Assembly: GCA_016190005.1 (NCBI GenBank)
Contig: JACPRK010000127.1
Span: forward strand, 1 to 64,000
Reading direction: 5' to 3'
DNA length: 64,000 nt
From: Candidatus Wallbacteria bacterium
Lineage (GTDB): Bacteria > Muiribacteriota > UBA6191 > JACPRK01
In this document: piece by piece, positions 1 to 8,621 of the stretch
Layout: the number at the start of each line of letters is the position of its first letter
Numbering within the stretch: the stretch's first letter is position 1
Made by a program: the position numbers and the translations under genes
Notes under the pieces: generated by a model
Databases searched by the model: none
The model's input: the letters and a program-made list of their open reading frames with translations, nothing else
What the model was told of the DNA's origin: nothing

Positions 1-129
1 GCAGATGCTCCGCCAAGCGGTCCAAATCACAGGAACCCGAGCAGGGAACTCAAACGGAAGCCAATGACCTCACAGGCGCGCGAGGCCACCGCTCCCGGGA
101 AACCACAAGTCCACTCCCGATTACTTCAC

Positions 130-180
130 AGCCTCTCAGGCGTCAGGCCTCGAGTCTTGAGCCTCGAGCCTCGAGCCTCA
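130..180. repeat. degenerate heptamer tandem repeat
   Basis: A run of 7-bp units of the type AGCCTCG / AGGCGTC / AGTCTTG, mostly in phase. It abuts the stop codon of the recD2-type gene. The same style of heptamer repeat recurs at 2567-2590 and 56526-56637. Positions 1-129 hold nothing I can assign. Confidence 0.6.
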
Positions 181-2364
181 GGTTGCGCGGCGCATCAGGT
201 CGGCGAGGCGGGAGTTTCGGCGCTGGATGCGGTTGTTGCGGACGGCCAGCGTTAGGGCGCGGCGCGTGCCGACGATGACCACGAGCTTGCGGGCGCGCGT
301 GACGGCGGTATAGAGCAGGTTCCGCTGGAGCATTACGTAGTGCTGCTCGGTGAGAGGCAGGATGACGGCGGGGTACTCACTGCCCTGGCTCTTGTGGACG
401 GTGACGGCGTAGGCCAGCTGCAGCTGCCCGCGCTCCAGGGCCGAGTAGCGGACGAGCCTGCCGTCGAAGTCGACCTCGAGCTCGTCGGTCCGCTGATCCC
501 GCGCCGTGACGACGCCGGCGTCCCCGTTGAAGACTTCCTTGTTGTAGTTGTTGACGATCTGCATCACGCGGTCGCCCGGCGAAGGCTGGCCGTGGACGGG
601 CATCTTGAGCTCCTGCTGAACCATCCTGTTCAAGCTGGCGGTGCCGGCGTCGCCCTTGTGCATCGGGGTGAGGATCTGGATCTCGCGGAGCGGGTCGAAG
701 CCGTAGGCGCGCGGGATCTGGTAGCAGTAGAGGTCGATGACGGTCCTGGCGATCTCGTCGGGGGCCTGGCGCTCGATCATGAAGAAGTCCTGGCCGCCCT
801 CGGCGTTCTTGGCGCGCTGCAGGACCGGGATCTTGCCCTCGTTGATCATGTGGGCGTTGACGTGGATGGCGCTGGTCTCCTGCTGGCGGAAGACCTGCCG
901 CAGGGTGACCGTCGGGATCGCGCAGCTTGCGATCAGGTCTCGCAGGACGCTGCCAGGACCGACGGCGGGCAGCTGATCGACATCCCCCATCAGGACGAGG
1001 TAGGTGTCGGGCTTGAGCGCCTGCACCAGGGCGTAGGCCAGCAGCATGTCCAGCATCGAGGCCTCGTCGACCACCACGCAGCGAGCCTCGAGCGGGTTGT
1101 TCTTGCCGTGCACGAACTCCTGGTTCTTCGGATCGAACTTGAGCATCCGGTGGATGGTCGCCGCGGGGCGGCCGGAGGCCTCCTCCATGCGCTTGGCGGC
1201 GCGGCCCGTCGGCGCCGCCAGAAGTGTCGAAAGACCTTTCGTGTCGACCAGCTTCATCAACGCCTTGAGAAGGGTCGTCTTGCCCGTGCCCGGCCCGCCG
1301 GTGATGATGAGGATTCGGCCGGTGGCCAGCTGGCAGAGCCCCTCGAGCTGCAGCGGGTCCAGCTCGAAGCCCTGCTCGCGCTCGAAGGCGCTCGCCGCGT
1401 CGACGATCTCGTCGCGACCAAACTCCGAAGGCCGCAAGCCCATCCCCTGCAGCAGCCGGGCGGTCTCGCGCTCGGCCTCGTGGTACAGGGGCAGATAGAC
1501 GTCGGGGGCGTCCAGCTCGCCCTCCGCGATCAGGTCGGCCCGGTCGACGAGTGCCCGCAGCGCGGACTCGGCTGCGTCCGGAGGGATTCCGTAGAGCGAG
1601 CCGGCTTCCGAGACAAGCTCGGCACCGGGGCGGAACAGGTGGCCGTGCTTCGAAGCCTCGTCGAGCAGGTGCTTGTGTGCGGCCTGGGCGCGCGCGGGGG
1701 CGTCTAGCGGCATCCCCATCTTCTGGGCGATGGCGTCGGCCGTGCGGAAGCCGATCCCGGAGACTTCTCGGACCATTCGAAACGGATCGGACCCGACAAC
1801 CGAGACGGTCTCGGGCCCGTAGAACTCCCGGATGCTGTTGGCGAGCGCGCCCATGATCCCGTTGGAGGCCAGGAAGAGCATGATCTCCCGATCCTCGCGG
1901 TTGGAATCCCAGAGGCGCCGCAGCTCCTCGGCGCGCCTGCGACCCAGCCCCTGCACCTCCAGGAGCCGATCGGGCTCTCGCTCGAGGACCTCGAGCGCTC
2001 GATCGCCGAAATGGCCGATGATGCGCTCGGCCATGCGCTCGCGGATACCGGGAACAGCGCCGCTGGCCAGGTAGCGGCGAAGCCCGTCCACTGTGCTGGG
2101 GGGCGTGACGTGGTAGCGATCGAAGCGAAACTGACGCCCGTACCTGGGGTCGAGAACCCAGCGTCCCCAGAGCCGCATGTGCTGCCCCAGCCGCGGCACG
2201 GGTACTCGGCCGACGATCGTGACTCGCTCCTCGGCGCCGTCGGGCAACAGCTTCCCCACGAGGAAGTTGGTGACATCGTGCGTGTAGGTCAGCGCCTCCA
2301 GCACGCCCTCGATCATCTCGTCAGACGTGCCCGCCAGCTCGAGCTGAGAGGACATGACCGCCAT
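178..2364 (-). CDS. recD2: RecD2-family ATP-dependent DNA helicase
   Basis: 728-residue superfamily 1B 5'-3' DNA helicase of the RecD2 type (the form found without RecBC), acting in DNA repair in the cytoplasm. The N-terminal third carries helix-hairpin-helix segments (around residues 90-150, e.g. VQGLGRRRAEELRRL). The motor follows: Walker A GGPGTGKTT near residue 355, Walker B VVVDEASMLD, motif III GDVDQLPAVGPGS, and the C-terminal UvrD-like motif VTVHKSQGSEYPAV followed by YTAVTRARKL. Length matches the family (about 720-740). The start shown is the first ATG; a second ATG three codons later is equally possible and neither has a good ribosome-binding site. No recB or recC homologue is nearby. 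Identification is from several intact motifs. Confidence 0.93.
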   Translation of the reverse strand: MAVMSSQLELAGTSDEMIEGVLEALTYTHDVTNFLVGKLLPDGAEERVTIVGRVPVPRLGQHMRLWGRWVLDPRYGRQFRFDRYHVTPPSTVDGLRRYLASGAVPGIRERMAERIIGHFGDRALEVLEREPDRLLEVQGLGRRRAEELRRLWDSNREDREIMLFLASNGIMGALANSIREFYGPETVSVVGSDPFRMVREVSGIGFRTADAIAQKMGMPLDAPARAQAAHKHLLDEASKHGHLFRPGAELVSEAGSLYGIPPDAAESALRALVDRADLIAEGELDAPDVYLPLYHEAERETARLLQGMGLRPSEFGRDEIVDAASAFEREQGFELDPLQLEGLCQLATGRILIITGGPGTGKTTLLKALMKLVDTKGLSTLLAAPTGRAAKRMEEASGRPAATIHRMLKFDPKNQEFVHGKNNPLEARCVVVDEASMLDMLLAYALVQALKPDTYLVLMGDVDQLPAVGPGSVLRDLIASCAIPTVTLRQVFRQQETSAIHVNAHMINEGKIPVLQRAKNAEGGQDFFMIERQAPDEIARTVIDLYCYQIPRAYGFDPLREIQILTPMHKGDAGTASLNRMVQQELKMPVHGQPSPGDRVMQIVNNYNKEVFNGDAGVVTARDQRTDELEVDFDGRLVRYSALERGQLQLAYAVTVHKSQGSEYPAVILPLTEQHYVMLQRNLLYTAVTRARKLVVIVGTRRALTLAVRNNRIQRRNSRLADLMRRAT

Positions 2365-2594
2365 GCTACGACTCCCGGCGACGATTCAGAAGGAGCCGTT
2401 GGCGAGCCCCCAGGGCGACAGACAAAGTTGGCCAAAAGCGGGTACAGCCACCGGAAGCCCGGCCAACCGACCGGACGACTGCCAGATTTCAAACGGGCTT
2501 CCGGAGCCAGTCCCGGTCTTCCGCCTCCGGGCTCGCGACTTTGCCGAGACCCTGGGCGAGCCCCCTACTCACTACTCGCTACTCGCTACCAGCC
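2365..2594. other. intergenic region with heptamer repeat
   Basis: About 230 bp between recD2 and the porin gene. I see no gene. It contains short GC-rich partial palindromes and, at 2567-2590, three in-phase heptamers (ACTCACT, ACTCGCT, ACTCGCT) close to the porin stop codon. Confidence 0.5.
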
Positions 2595-4073
2595 CTAGAA
2601 CCGGCGCACGTACTGCGCGCGCAGCTCGGAGGCGTCCTGGCGGAGGATCGGCACGGTGCCGGCGAGGCGCGTCGGGTTCTCGAAGGCGAAGTCGATCGCA
2701 CGCAGCCGCAAAGATAGATCACTCGCGTCGTCGAGGGCGCGGCTGACACCGGCTGTCCACACCGTGAACCGGTCGCGGCTCGTGTCGAAAAGAGATGAGT
2801 GACTGCCGACGTCGTCCATTCCGAGGGCGAGCGTGGTGCGATCGTCGAACGGCTTCGCCCAGAGGCCCAGCTTCCAGTCGCGCAGGCCGTTGATCTCGTT
2901 CTTCTGCGCAGTGATGCCGCCGGAGAAACTGTCGAGAGCCTGGAGAACGTCTTCGAGCGGGCTGGCCTGGGCTCCCCGGAACTGCAGATCGTGGTCGATG
3001 GAGAATCCGCGAAAGTCCTCCTCCTGGAAGATCGCGGCGCCCGAGATGCCCAGGCGACGCCCCATCTTGAAGTCGAGCGTCGTCAGATAACCGCGGGTCC
3101 GGCTGTTGTTGTTGAAGCCGGTGGGAACCCGGTTGTCGTAGTCGCTGAACTCGAAGCCGTAGCGGAGGCGATCGCCCAGGGACCCGCGCGCGAACAGACC
3201 GACGTGAAACGGACGGTATCCGCCGGCGTCAGCCTCGCGCTTGATGTAGTAGTAGCCCAGCTCGCCGCCGGCCGGCCCGGGGACGACCATCTGGAGCACC
3301 AGGTCATCGCCCAGGAGCGCCTCGTAGCGATTGCGGCGATAGGCACCCGTCAGATCGAGCCCCTGCACCCGGTCGACCAGCACCTGGCCGGCGCCGACGA
3401 ACGTGTTGAAGCGCCCCAGCCGCGCCCGCTCGACGGGAGAGCCGAGCCGCCCCAGCTCCAGGTAGGCCTGGTAGAGACCGAGCCCGTCCTCCTCGCGTGC
3501 GTCGGGGCGGGCCACGAACTGCGCGTCGAGTCGGCCCTCCAGATGCGGGCTGGCGCGGAGCTCTGCCCCCAGGACCAAGTTGCCGCGCGAGGAGCCGGCG
3601 TCATTGGTGTATTCGGCCGCGCGCACCAGCCCGCCGGCGAACCGCACCTTCCGCCGATCGCACCGGATGAGCCGATCGACCTTCTCGGAGACGGCCTCCT
3701 TGCGCGGGCGATAGGCTGCAAGCGCACCCTGCAGGACCTTCGGCGATCCGCCCAGAAGACTCAGTTCCTCCCCAAACTCCTGAACCAACCGGCCGAGCTC
3801 CCCGACGTCCCCGGTGGTGAGCCGCGGAGCCGCCTCGGAGTCGAGTGTCTTCACGGCCTTGTCGAGCGCCTGCGCGAAGCGGTAGCGCGTGACGGGCCCC
3901 TCGCCGGCCACGCCCAGCTTCACGCCGGACGCCTCGAGCTTGCAGGCCAGCCGCCGCGTCCAGTGCCCGGCCGGAAGGTTCTTGAAGGCGTCCGAGGCTG
4001 CCGCACCTGTCGCCAGGAGAAGACAACCCAGGGCGATGTGGAGGAGCGCCCGCACACCCCTTTCCATCGGCAT
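2595..4073 (-). CDS. SLH-domain outer-membrane porin-like protein
   Basis: About 492 residues. After a signal peptide (hydrophobic LLHIALGCLLLATGAAA) comes one S-layer-homology-like domain: DAFKNLPAGHW ... GPVTRYRFAQALDKAVKTL, which matches the F-x-D-x-P-x-x-HW and TRY-E/F-A pattern of SLH modules. The rest is rich in alternating strands and ends in the C-terminal Phe typical of outer-membrane beta-barrels (...RAQYVRRF). Known relatives are porins whose SLH domain grips the cell wall, so this is probably a peptidoglycan-anchored porin. The chosen ATG has GGGGG five bases upstream; alternatives are the GTG/ATG codons at 4094 and 4067. It follows pcnB on the same strand after 60 bp. Substrate unknown. 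Confidence 0.75.
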   Translation of the reverse strand: MPMERGVRALLHIALGCLLLATGAAASDAFKNLPAGHWTRRLACKLEASGVKLGVAGEGPVTRYRFAQALDKAVKTLDSEAAPRLTTGDVGELGRLVQEFGEELSLLGGSPKVLQGALAAYRPRKEAVSEKVDRLIRCDRRKVRFAGGLVRAAEYTNDAGSSRGNLVLGAELRASPHLEGRLDAQFVARPDAREEDGLGLYQAYLELGRLGSPVERARLGRFNTFVGAGQVLVDRVQGLDLTGAYRRNRYEALLGDDLVLQMVVPGPAGGELGYYYIKREADAGGYRPFHVGLFARGSLGDRLRYGFEFSDYDNRVPTGFNNNSRTRGYLTTLDFKMGRRLGISGAAIFQEEDFRGFSIDHDLQFRGAQASPLEDVLQALDSFSGGITAQKNEINGLRDWKLGLWAKPFDDRTTLALGMDDVGSHSSLFDTSRDRFTVWTAGVSRALDDASDLSLRLRAIDFAFENPTRLAGTVPILRQDASELRAQYVRRF

Positions 4074-4133
4074 TCCGGCCCCCGCCAGTGACAAGGCGAG
4101 CCGAAGATCGGCTAGATTTGTCTCGAGCGCGGC

Positions 4134-5543
4134 TCAGTCGGGCTGCGGGCCCTGTCGCTCCCGCCCGCGGAAGCGATGCCGCTGGCGGCGCCTGCGGCCG
4201 TGAGTCCGCCCGTGGCTGCCGGAGGGTCCCCGCGTGCCGCGTGCCGGCTCGCCCTCGGGCGCGCCTCCCACGGCCGCCGGGGAATCGCCCTCACCGGACT
4301 CGGGTGCTCCGTCCGTCCGGCCTTCGTTTGCTGGCCTGGGCTGGTGCGGCCGGCCGCCCTCGAGCGCGGCCAAACGAGACTCCCACTCGGCAACGATGTC
4401 GGAGTACTCGCCCGTCGCCGCGTTACCGATCCGGAAGAGCGCCCAGGCGTCCTCGAAGTAGTCCTTGCGGACGAAGGCAGCCGTGGAGAACCGCCTTCCC
4501 CTCCCCTCCTTCACGAAGCGGCGCTGGGCCCGGAACATCTGGAGCATTCGCTCCATGTCACGCTTGCGAGTGGACATCAGGAGCGGTGAGCGCTCCCGCT
4601 CGGCATCGAGCCAGAGGTAGGGATCGGTGTCGCCGCCAGTCTGCCGGTGATAGATGGGGTAGAGCAACGCAGCCTGCAGAACGGCATCCGAGCTCGTACG
4701 GCGGCCGCCGGCCAGGCGATCGAGCGCCGAAAGGTAGCCGAACAACGCCTCGCGTGTATCCGGGATCGCCTCCGAGATACCGGGCATCAGCACCTGGAGA
4801 ACGCCCGTCGCGTGGAGCATCTCGATGGCGCTGGCGGAGGCTCCACACGCGATGGTCTTGAGCAGCTCCTCGTGGACACGCGGGGGAGCGCTCTTGGTGA
4901 GGTCCGCCTTCACGTCGGCCATGGCCGTCTGGATCTCCGGCTCCAGGTCGAACCCGAGTCGCGTGGCGAACCTGAGCGCTCTCATGATGCGCACCGGGTC
5001 CTCGCGGAAGCGGATCTGCGGATCTCCGATGCAGCGGACGATCCGGCCCTCGATATCGTCGAGGCCGCCCACGTAGTCGATGATCTCGTGATTCTCGACG
5101 TCGTAGAACAGAGCGTTGAGCGTGAAGTCGCGCCGGCGAGCATCCTCCTCCGGGGAGCCGAACACATTGTCTTCGCGGATGAGCAGGTCCTCCCCCTCGG
5201 CGGCGTCTGACTCGGCGGCGCTGCCGCGGAAGGTGGATACCTCGATGAACTTGCCGCTGAAGAGGATGTGGGCGAGCCGGAAGCGGCGACCGATGATGCG
5301 GCAGTTACGGAAGAGGTCCCGCACCTCGCCGGGCCAAGCCGAGGTCGCCACGTCGAAGTCCTTCGGAGTGAAGCTCAGGAGCAGGTCGCGGACGCAACCT
5401 CCGACGAGATAGGCTAGAAAGCCGTGTCTCGTGAGCCGATGGATGACCTTGAGCGCATCGGGGTCGATGCGGTCATGAGGAATGAGTAGAGGGGTCTCGA
5501 TGTTTTCGAGCGAGCCTGCTGCGACTTCCTGGACGTCTTCCAC
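4134..5543 (-). CDS. pcnB: poly(A) polymerase / tRNA nucleotidyltransferase (PcnB type)
   Basis: 469-residue class II nucleotidyltransferase. The catalytic head shows LVGGCVRDLLL and KDFDVATSA, giving the paired acidic residues that bind metal. IIGRRFRLAHILF follows, which fits the signature used to separate bacterial poly(A) polymerases from CCA-adding enzymes. RNA-binding segments (GGLDDIEGRIVRCIGDP, RFREDPVRIMRALRFATRL) come next, and a long Arg/Pro-rich basic tail ends the protein. It would add 3' A tails to RNA and promote decay. All five tRNA genes in the window encode their own CCA, which fits a PAP rather than an essential CCA enzyme. The start is GTG. tRNA-Lys lies 38 bp upstream on the same strand. 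Confidence 0.85.
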   Translation of the reverse strand: MEDVQEVAAGSLENIETPLLIPHDRIDPDALKVIHRLTRHGFLAYLVGGCVRDLLLSFTPKDFDVATSAWPGEVRDLFRNCRIIGRRFRLAHILFSGKFIEVSTFRGSAAESDAAEGEDLLIREDNVFGSPEEDARRRDFTLNALFYDVENHEIIDYVGGLDDIEGRIVRCIGDPQIRFREDPVRIMRALRFATRLGFDLEPEIQTAMADVKADLTKSAPPRVHEELLKTIACGASASAIEMLHATGVLQVLMPGISEAIPDTREALFGYLSALDRLAGGRRTSSDAVLQAALLYPIYHRQTGGDTDPYLWLDAERERSPLLMSTRKRDMERMLQMFRAQRRFVKEGRGRRFSTAAFVRKDYFEDAWALFRIGNAATGEYSDIVAEWESRLAALEGGRPHQPRPANEGRTDGAPESGEGDSPAAVGGAPEGEPARGTRGPSGSHGRTHGRRRRQRHRFRGRERQGPQPD

Positions 5544-5581
5544 GGTCTACGAGGGAATTCTCGATCGCTGGAATGAAAAAA

Positions 5582-5657
5582 TGGTGGGCCATATAGGAAT
5601 CGAACCTATAACCTGCGGATTAAGAGTCCGTCGCTCTGCCAGTTGAGCTAATGGCCC
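5582..5657 (-). tRNA. tRNA-Lys(CTT)
   Basis: Read on the minus strand, a 76-nt cloverleaf: acceptor GGGCCAT pairs with ATGGCCC, anticodon loop CTCTTAA (CTT = Lys), T-arm ATAGG-TTCGATT-CCTAT, and CCA encoded. The first anticodon-stem pair is an A-C mismatch. A TTTTTTC tract follows the CCA immediately, then pcnB begins. Confidence 0.95.
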
Positions 5658-5779
5658 ACTCAACGCCGGAGTTTCCGGGGCAGCGATGGTATCACGCGGG
5701 TGGTTCCGAGTCAACCGTCAAGCTCGGAGCACTCCAACCGGGCGTTCGCCGGAGATCGCCCAAAAAATAGCCAAAGGGC

Positions 5780-5808
5780 TTGACAAATGTAGGAACTTGG
5801 GCTACCCT
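5780..5808 (+). promoter_or_regulatory. sigma-70 type promoter for LysM lipoprotein gene
   Basis: A perfect -35 TTGACA (5780-5785), a 17-bp spacer and -10 TACCCT (5803-5808), 60 bp upstream of the LysM lipoprotein start. The -10 is a partial match (T, A and final T). Confidence 0.6.
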
Positions 5809-5867
5809 CCCGCCGACTTAGTGTATCTGCTTTTTTCGGCTTCCAGAGCCACGGAAAGGAGTCCTCG

Positions 5868-6503
5868 ATGTTGACCCGAACTCAATTGCTGCCGGCCGGC
5901 TTGTGCGTGCTGCTGGCTGCTTCGTTGATCGCCCTGCCTGGCTGCGCAGGACGCAGCAAGAAGAAGGAGGCGAAGGTCGACAAGGCGCCGACCGTGACGG
6001 CGAAGTCATCCGACGAGGTCGCCGCCGAGCAGGCTGCCGGCGAGGCCGCTGCGGCCCCCGCCGAGGAAGCCGCTCCCGCCGAGGCCGCTCCCGAGACGTC
6101 GTCAGCCGATGCGCAGGACACCGCTGCGGCTCCCCAGGGTTCCGGCGCATACGACGAAGCCACTGCTCCGCAGCGGTTCGAGGATGCAGCCCCACAGCCC
6201 GAAGTGAGTGAGGCAGAGGCTCCCGCCGAAGAGGCACCGGCGCCGGTTCGCCGCTCTCGCCGGTCGCGGGCCAAGGCCTACCGCCCGGCCGTTGCTTCGG
6301 CCCCCGAGGAGACGGCTCCGGCCGGCCCCGAAGGCGGCGAAGAGGAGGCCTCCGCGGGCGGTCAGGCCTACACGGTGGTGCCCGGCGACAGCATCTACCG
6401 GATCGCCAAGACGCACAACGTGGCGGCCAAGAAGCTGATGGCTGCGAATCACATCACCGACCCCCGCAAGCTCAAGGTCGGACAGCGTCTGGTGATTCCC
6501 TAG
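5868..6503 (+). CDS. LysM-domain lipoprotein
   Basis: 211 residues. The signal peptide ends in lipobox LPGC (Cys at residue 26), so it is probably a lipoprotein. Residues 30-165 are a low-complexity Ala/Glu/Pro linker, then a basic RRSRRSRAKAYR patch. The last ~45 residues are a single LysM module (YTVVPGDSIYRIAKTHNV ... KLKVGQRLVIP), which binds peptidoglycan GlcNAc. The flexible spacer would let the LysM head reach the wall from the membrane. GGAAAGGAG lies just upstream of the ATG. It is monocistronic, bracketed by the promoter at 5780 and the terminator at 6541. Confidence 0.85.
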   Translation: MLTRTQLLPAGLCVLLAASLIALPGCAGRSKKKEAKVDKAPTVTAKSSDEVAAEQAAGEAAAAPAEEAAPAEAAPETSSADAQDTAAAPQGSGAYDEATAPQRFEDAAPQPEVSEAEAPAEEAPAPVRRSRRSRAKAYRPAVASAPEETAPAGPEGGEEEASAGGQAYTVVPGDSIYRIAKTHNVAAKKLMAANHITDPRKLKVGQRLVIP

Positions 6504-6540
6504 TCTCGGGCGTCGCAGGCGACGCAACGTACTTTCAACG

Positions 6541-6576
6541 ACGGGCCGGGGCCAGGCGCCTCGGCCCGTTTCTTTC
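6541..6576 (+). terminator. Rho-independent terminator
   Basis: Stem ACGGGCCG / CGGCCCGT (6541-6548 with 6562-6569), followed by TTTCTTTC-type tract. It sits 37 bp after the LysM lipoprotein stop. Confidence 0.85.
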
Positions 6577-6667
6577 GCAGGCAGGGGGGCGCTGGGCTTC
6601 AAGGCTGGCGAGCTCACGCGAAACCGCGAGCCCTCGAGCCGTCCAGCGGCCTGCCGCCTAGAGGGAA

Positions 6668-8101
6668 ATGAGAGCAGAGGACTCGAACATTCGGTGGCAG
6701 GTAGGGCTGCTAGCCTGGGTCGTGATCGGGGCGAGCGCGGCGGCCGTGGGCTGCGGCGGCCGAGCGGGCGCTGCGGGGGGCGGAGCACGGGTCCAGACAA
6801 AGGGCGACGATGCGGCCGTGAAGGGGCGGGTAGCGTTCGACACGGGGTGGCGCAAGCATCTGTCGTCGCGATTCGAGCAGGCGCCGCCGGCGGCGTTCGT
6901 GGCGTCCGGGCCGACCTGGGAGGACTGGGAGCGTGCGGCGCTCTCCGGTTTGACGGTGACGCTCTCCGGCGGGCCGACGCCAGCCCGCACGGCGGTGAGG
7001 GCCGACGGCAGCTTCGAGCTGGGGCGATTGCGGCCAGGGAACTACCGTCTGCAGGTGAGCACGTCGAGCCGGGGGTCGGAAATCCGGGCGCTGACGACGA
7101 TGCCGCTGCCGCTGGAGCGACGGGCACGGGCACGGGCGCAGCTGGTGCTAGCGGGCCAGGATCTGGCCGATCTGGACGAAGACGGCGATCGCCGAGAGGC
7201 AGTCGTGCGGGCGGCGATCGACTACCGGGCGCCGGGGATCGAGTACACCAGAACCATGGAGCCCGGGGGGCTGGTGAAGACGACGTACCCGGAAGACACG
7301 GTGGAGTACGGCACCCCCGGAGAGACCGTTCGGGTGTTCAACGCGGACGGGACCAAGGAAGAGAGGACGCCAGCGCGCCCGGGGCCGGCGCGCGCGCGGC
7401 CGCAGCTTCTGGAGGGTGAGATTCGCCCGCTGGTGGACCCGGGGAGCCAAGGGGGTCATGGCGTGCTCCGGATTTCTGCGAAGGTCGACCTCGAGGGTCA
7501 GGAGCGGCCGGTGAGTGTGCTGGCCAGCTTCTTCTCACCAGAGGGAAGCAAGCGGCTGGCGGAGCTGGCCGACGACGGCAGCGGGAGGGACCTGGAGCCC
7601 TCGGTTCCCGGGCATCAGGGCAGCGGCGATGCGAAGGCCGGAGATGGCGTCTTCACGCTTCTCATGCCGATTGACAGCCGAAGTTACTCGATGGTATACA
7701 ACGGCGTCGTCGTGCTGACGGCCCTTGGCGAGTCCGGCGGAGCCGGGACGTCGACGGCGCTTTTCCTGTATGGGCCACCGGTGAGCTGGAAGCCCGCGCT
7801 GGAGGGGCGTCTGGCGGAAAAGCTGGGGGAAGTCGAGCTGGTGGCCCGGAGCGGCGGTCTCGTCGCGACGGTCGTGCTGAAGCAACCGCCGGTCCAGCCG
7901 TTTTCGGGAGCCGTGTTCGGCCCCGAGGGGCAGGAGGCGCCGCTGATAGCGGAGCCAGGCGGGCAGAGGTACACCAGCTCGGTCATCACGGGGAAGCTGG
8001 CCGGGTACGTTTTCGTGGCCTTGGCCGGCCCGGAAGGTGCGTATCAAGCGGGAGCCGTCATGGACGGGCTCGAGGGCAAGTCGAAGCGGCTTTTCCGCTA
8101 G
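6668..8101 (+). CDS. putative lipoprotein with carboxypeptidase-regulatory-like and anchor-type domains
   Basis: 477 residues, function unknown. The N-terminal hydrophobic segment ends in ASAAAVGC, a plausible lipobox. Residues ~50-145 resemble a carboxypeptidase regulatory-like beta-sandwich (VKGRVAF ... ADGSFELGRLRPGNYRLQV). The middle has a Tyr/Thr-rich segment of YD-repeat flavour (YPEDTVEYGTPGETVRVFNADG). Residues ~255-370 contain LADDGSGRD ... GDAKAGDGVFTL, the D-D-G / G-D-G-V-F-T pattern of Ig-like modules seen in secreted proteins of diverse bacteria. It is probably surface or periplasmic. GAGGG is only two or three bases from the ATG, so the start is less certain. The tRNA-Ser pair follows on the same strand. 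Confidence 0.6.
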   Translation: MRAEDSNIRWQVGLLAWVVIGASAAAVGCGGRAGAAGGGARVQTKGDDAAVKGRVAFDTGWRKHLSSRFEQAPPAAFVASGPTWEDWERAALSGLTVTLSGGPTPARTAVRADGSFELGRLRPGNYRLQVSTSSRGSEIRALTTMPLPLERRARARAQLVLAGQDLADLDEDGDRREAVVRAAIDYRAPGIEYTRTMEPGGLVKTTYPEDTVEYGTPGETVRVFNADGTKEERTPARPGPARARPQLLEGEIRPLVDPGSQGGHGVLRISAKVDLEGQERPVSVLASFFSPEGSKRLAELADDGSGRDLEPSVPGHQGSGDAKAGDGVFTLLMPIDSRSYSMVYNGVVVLTALGESGGAGTSTALFLYGPPVSWKPALEGRLAEKLGEVELVARSGGLVATVVLKQPPVQPFSGAVFGPEGQEAPLIAEPGGQRYTSSVITGKLAGYVFVALAGPEGAYQAGAVMDGLEGKSKRLFR

Positions 8102-8163
8102 CACGATCCGGGTTCTTTGACAGTCCAATAGCTGGAGCAAGCGAAGTCCTCGGACAGGCGCGC

Positions 8164-8256
8164 GGAGAGGTGGCTGAGTGGTCGAAAGCGCTCGCCTGGA
8201 GAGCGGGTATCGGGTCACAAGCTCGATCGTGGGTTCAAATCCCACCCTCTCCGCCA
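8164..8256 (+). tRNA. tRNA-Ser(GGA)
   Basis: A 93-nt type II tRNA with a long variable arm: acceptor GGAGAGG / CCTCTCC, anticodon loop CTGGAGA (GGA = Ser), T-arm with GGTTCAAAT, discriminator G and encoded CCA. A TTGACA hexamer at 8117-8122 could be its -35, but no good -10 follows. Confidence 0.96.
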
Positions 8257-8290
8257 TCTACCCCCTGGACTTCGGAGCAGTTCACGATGC

Positions 8291-8383
8291 GGAGAGATGG
8301 CAGAGCGGTCGAATGCGCACGACTCGAAATCGTGTAGGGGCCTAATCCGTCCCTCCTGGGTTCAAATCCCAGTCTCTCCGCCA
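8291..8383 (+). tRNA. tRNA-Ser(CGA)
   Basis: A 93-nt type II tRNA with acceptor GGAGAGA / TCTCTCC, anticodon loop CTCGAAA (CGA = Ser), a long variable arm and encoded CCA. It lies 34 bp after tRNA-Ser(GGA) and is probably cotranscribed. Confidence 0.96.
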
Positions 8384-8421
8384 GCTTTCAGGCCACGAGC
8401 GCGTGCTCGTGGGTGCGAAGG

Positions 8422-8444
8422 GCCCGCCGCGAGGCGGGCTTTTG
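8422..8444 (+). terminator. Rho-independent terminator of tRNA-Ser pair
   Basis: Perfect 7-bp stem GCCCGCC / GGCGGGC with a GCGA (GNRA) loop and a TTTT tail, 38 bp after the second tRNA-Ser. Confidence 0.85.
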
Positions 8445-8621
8445 TGCGTTCAGAGTTGCGCCAGCGACCGCACGATGCCGGAGCAATGCCTATGGCGCGA
8501 CAGGCGCTGCCTACCCCGCCCTGGCGAATCCGTCACGTCCGCTGTAGTCTGAAAACGAGGCGGCTGCGGGACGGACAAACTCCGCCAGGTGCGCCCGCGG
8601 AGACAAAGTTCGATACAGAAG

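Noticed and set aside
8117-8145. Promoter for the tRNA-Ser pair at TTGACA 8117
   Set aside because: No acceptable -10 hexamer at 16-18 bp; left unannotated.
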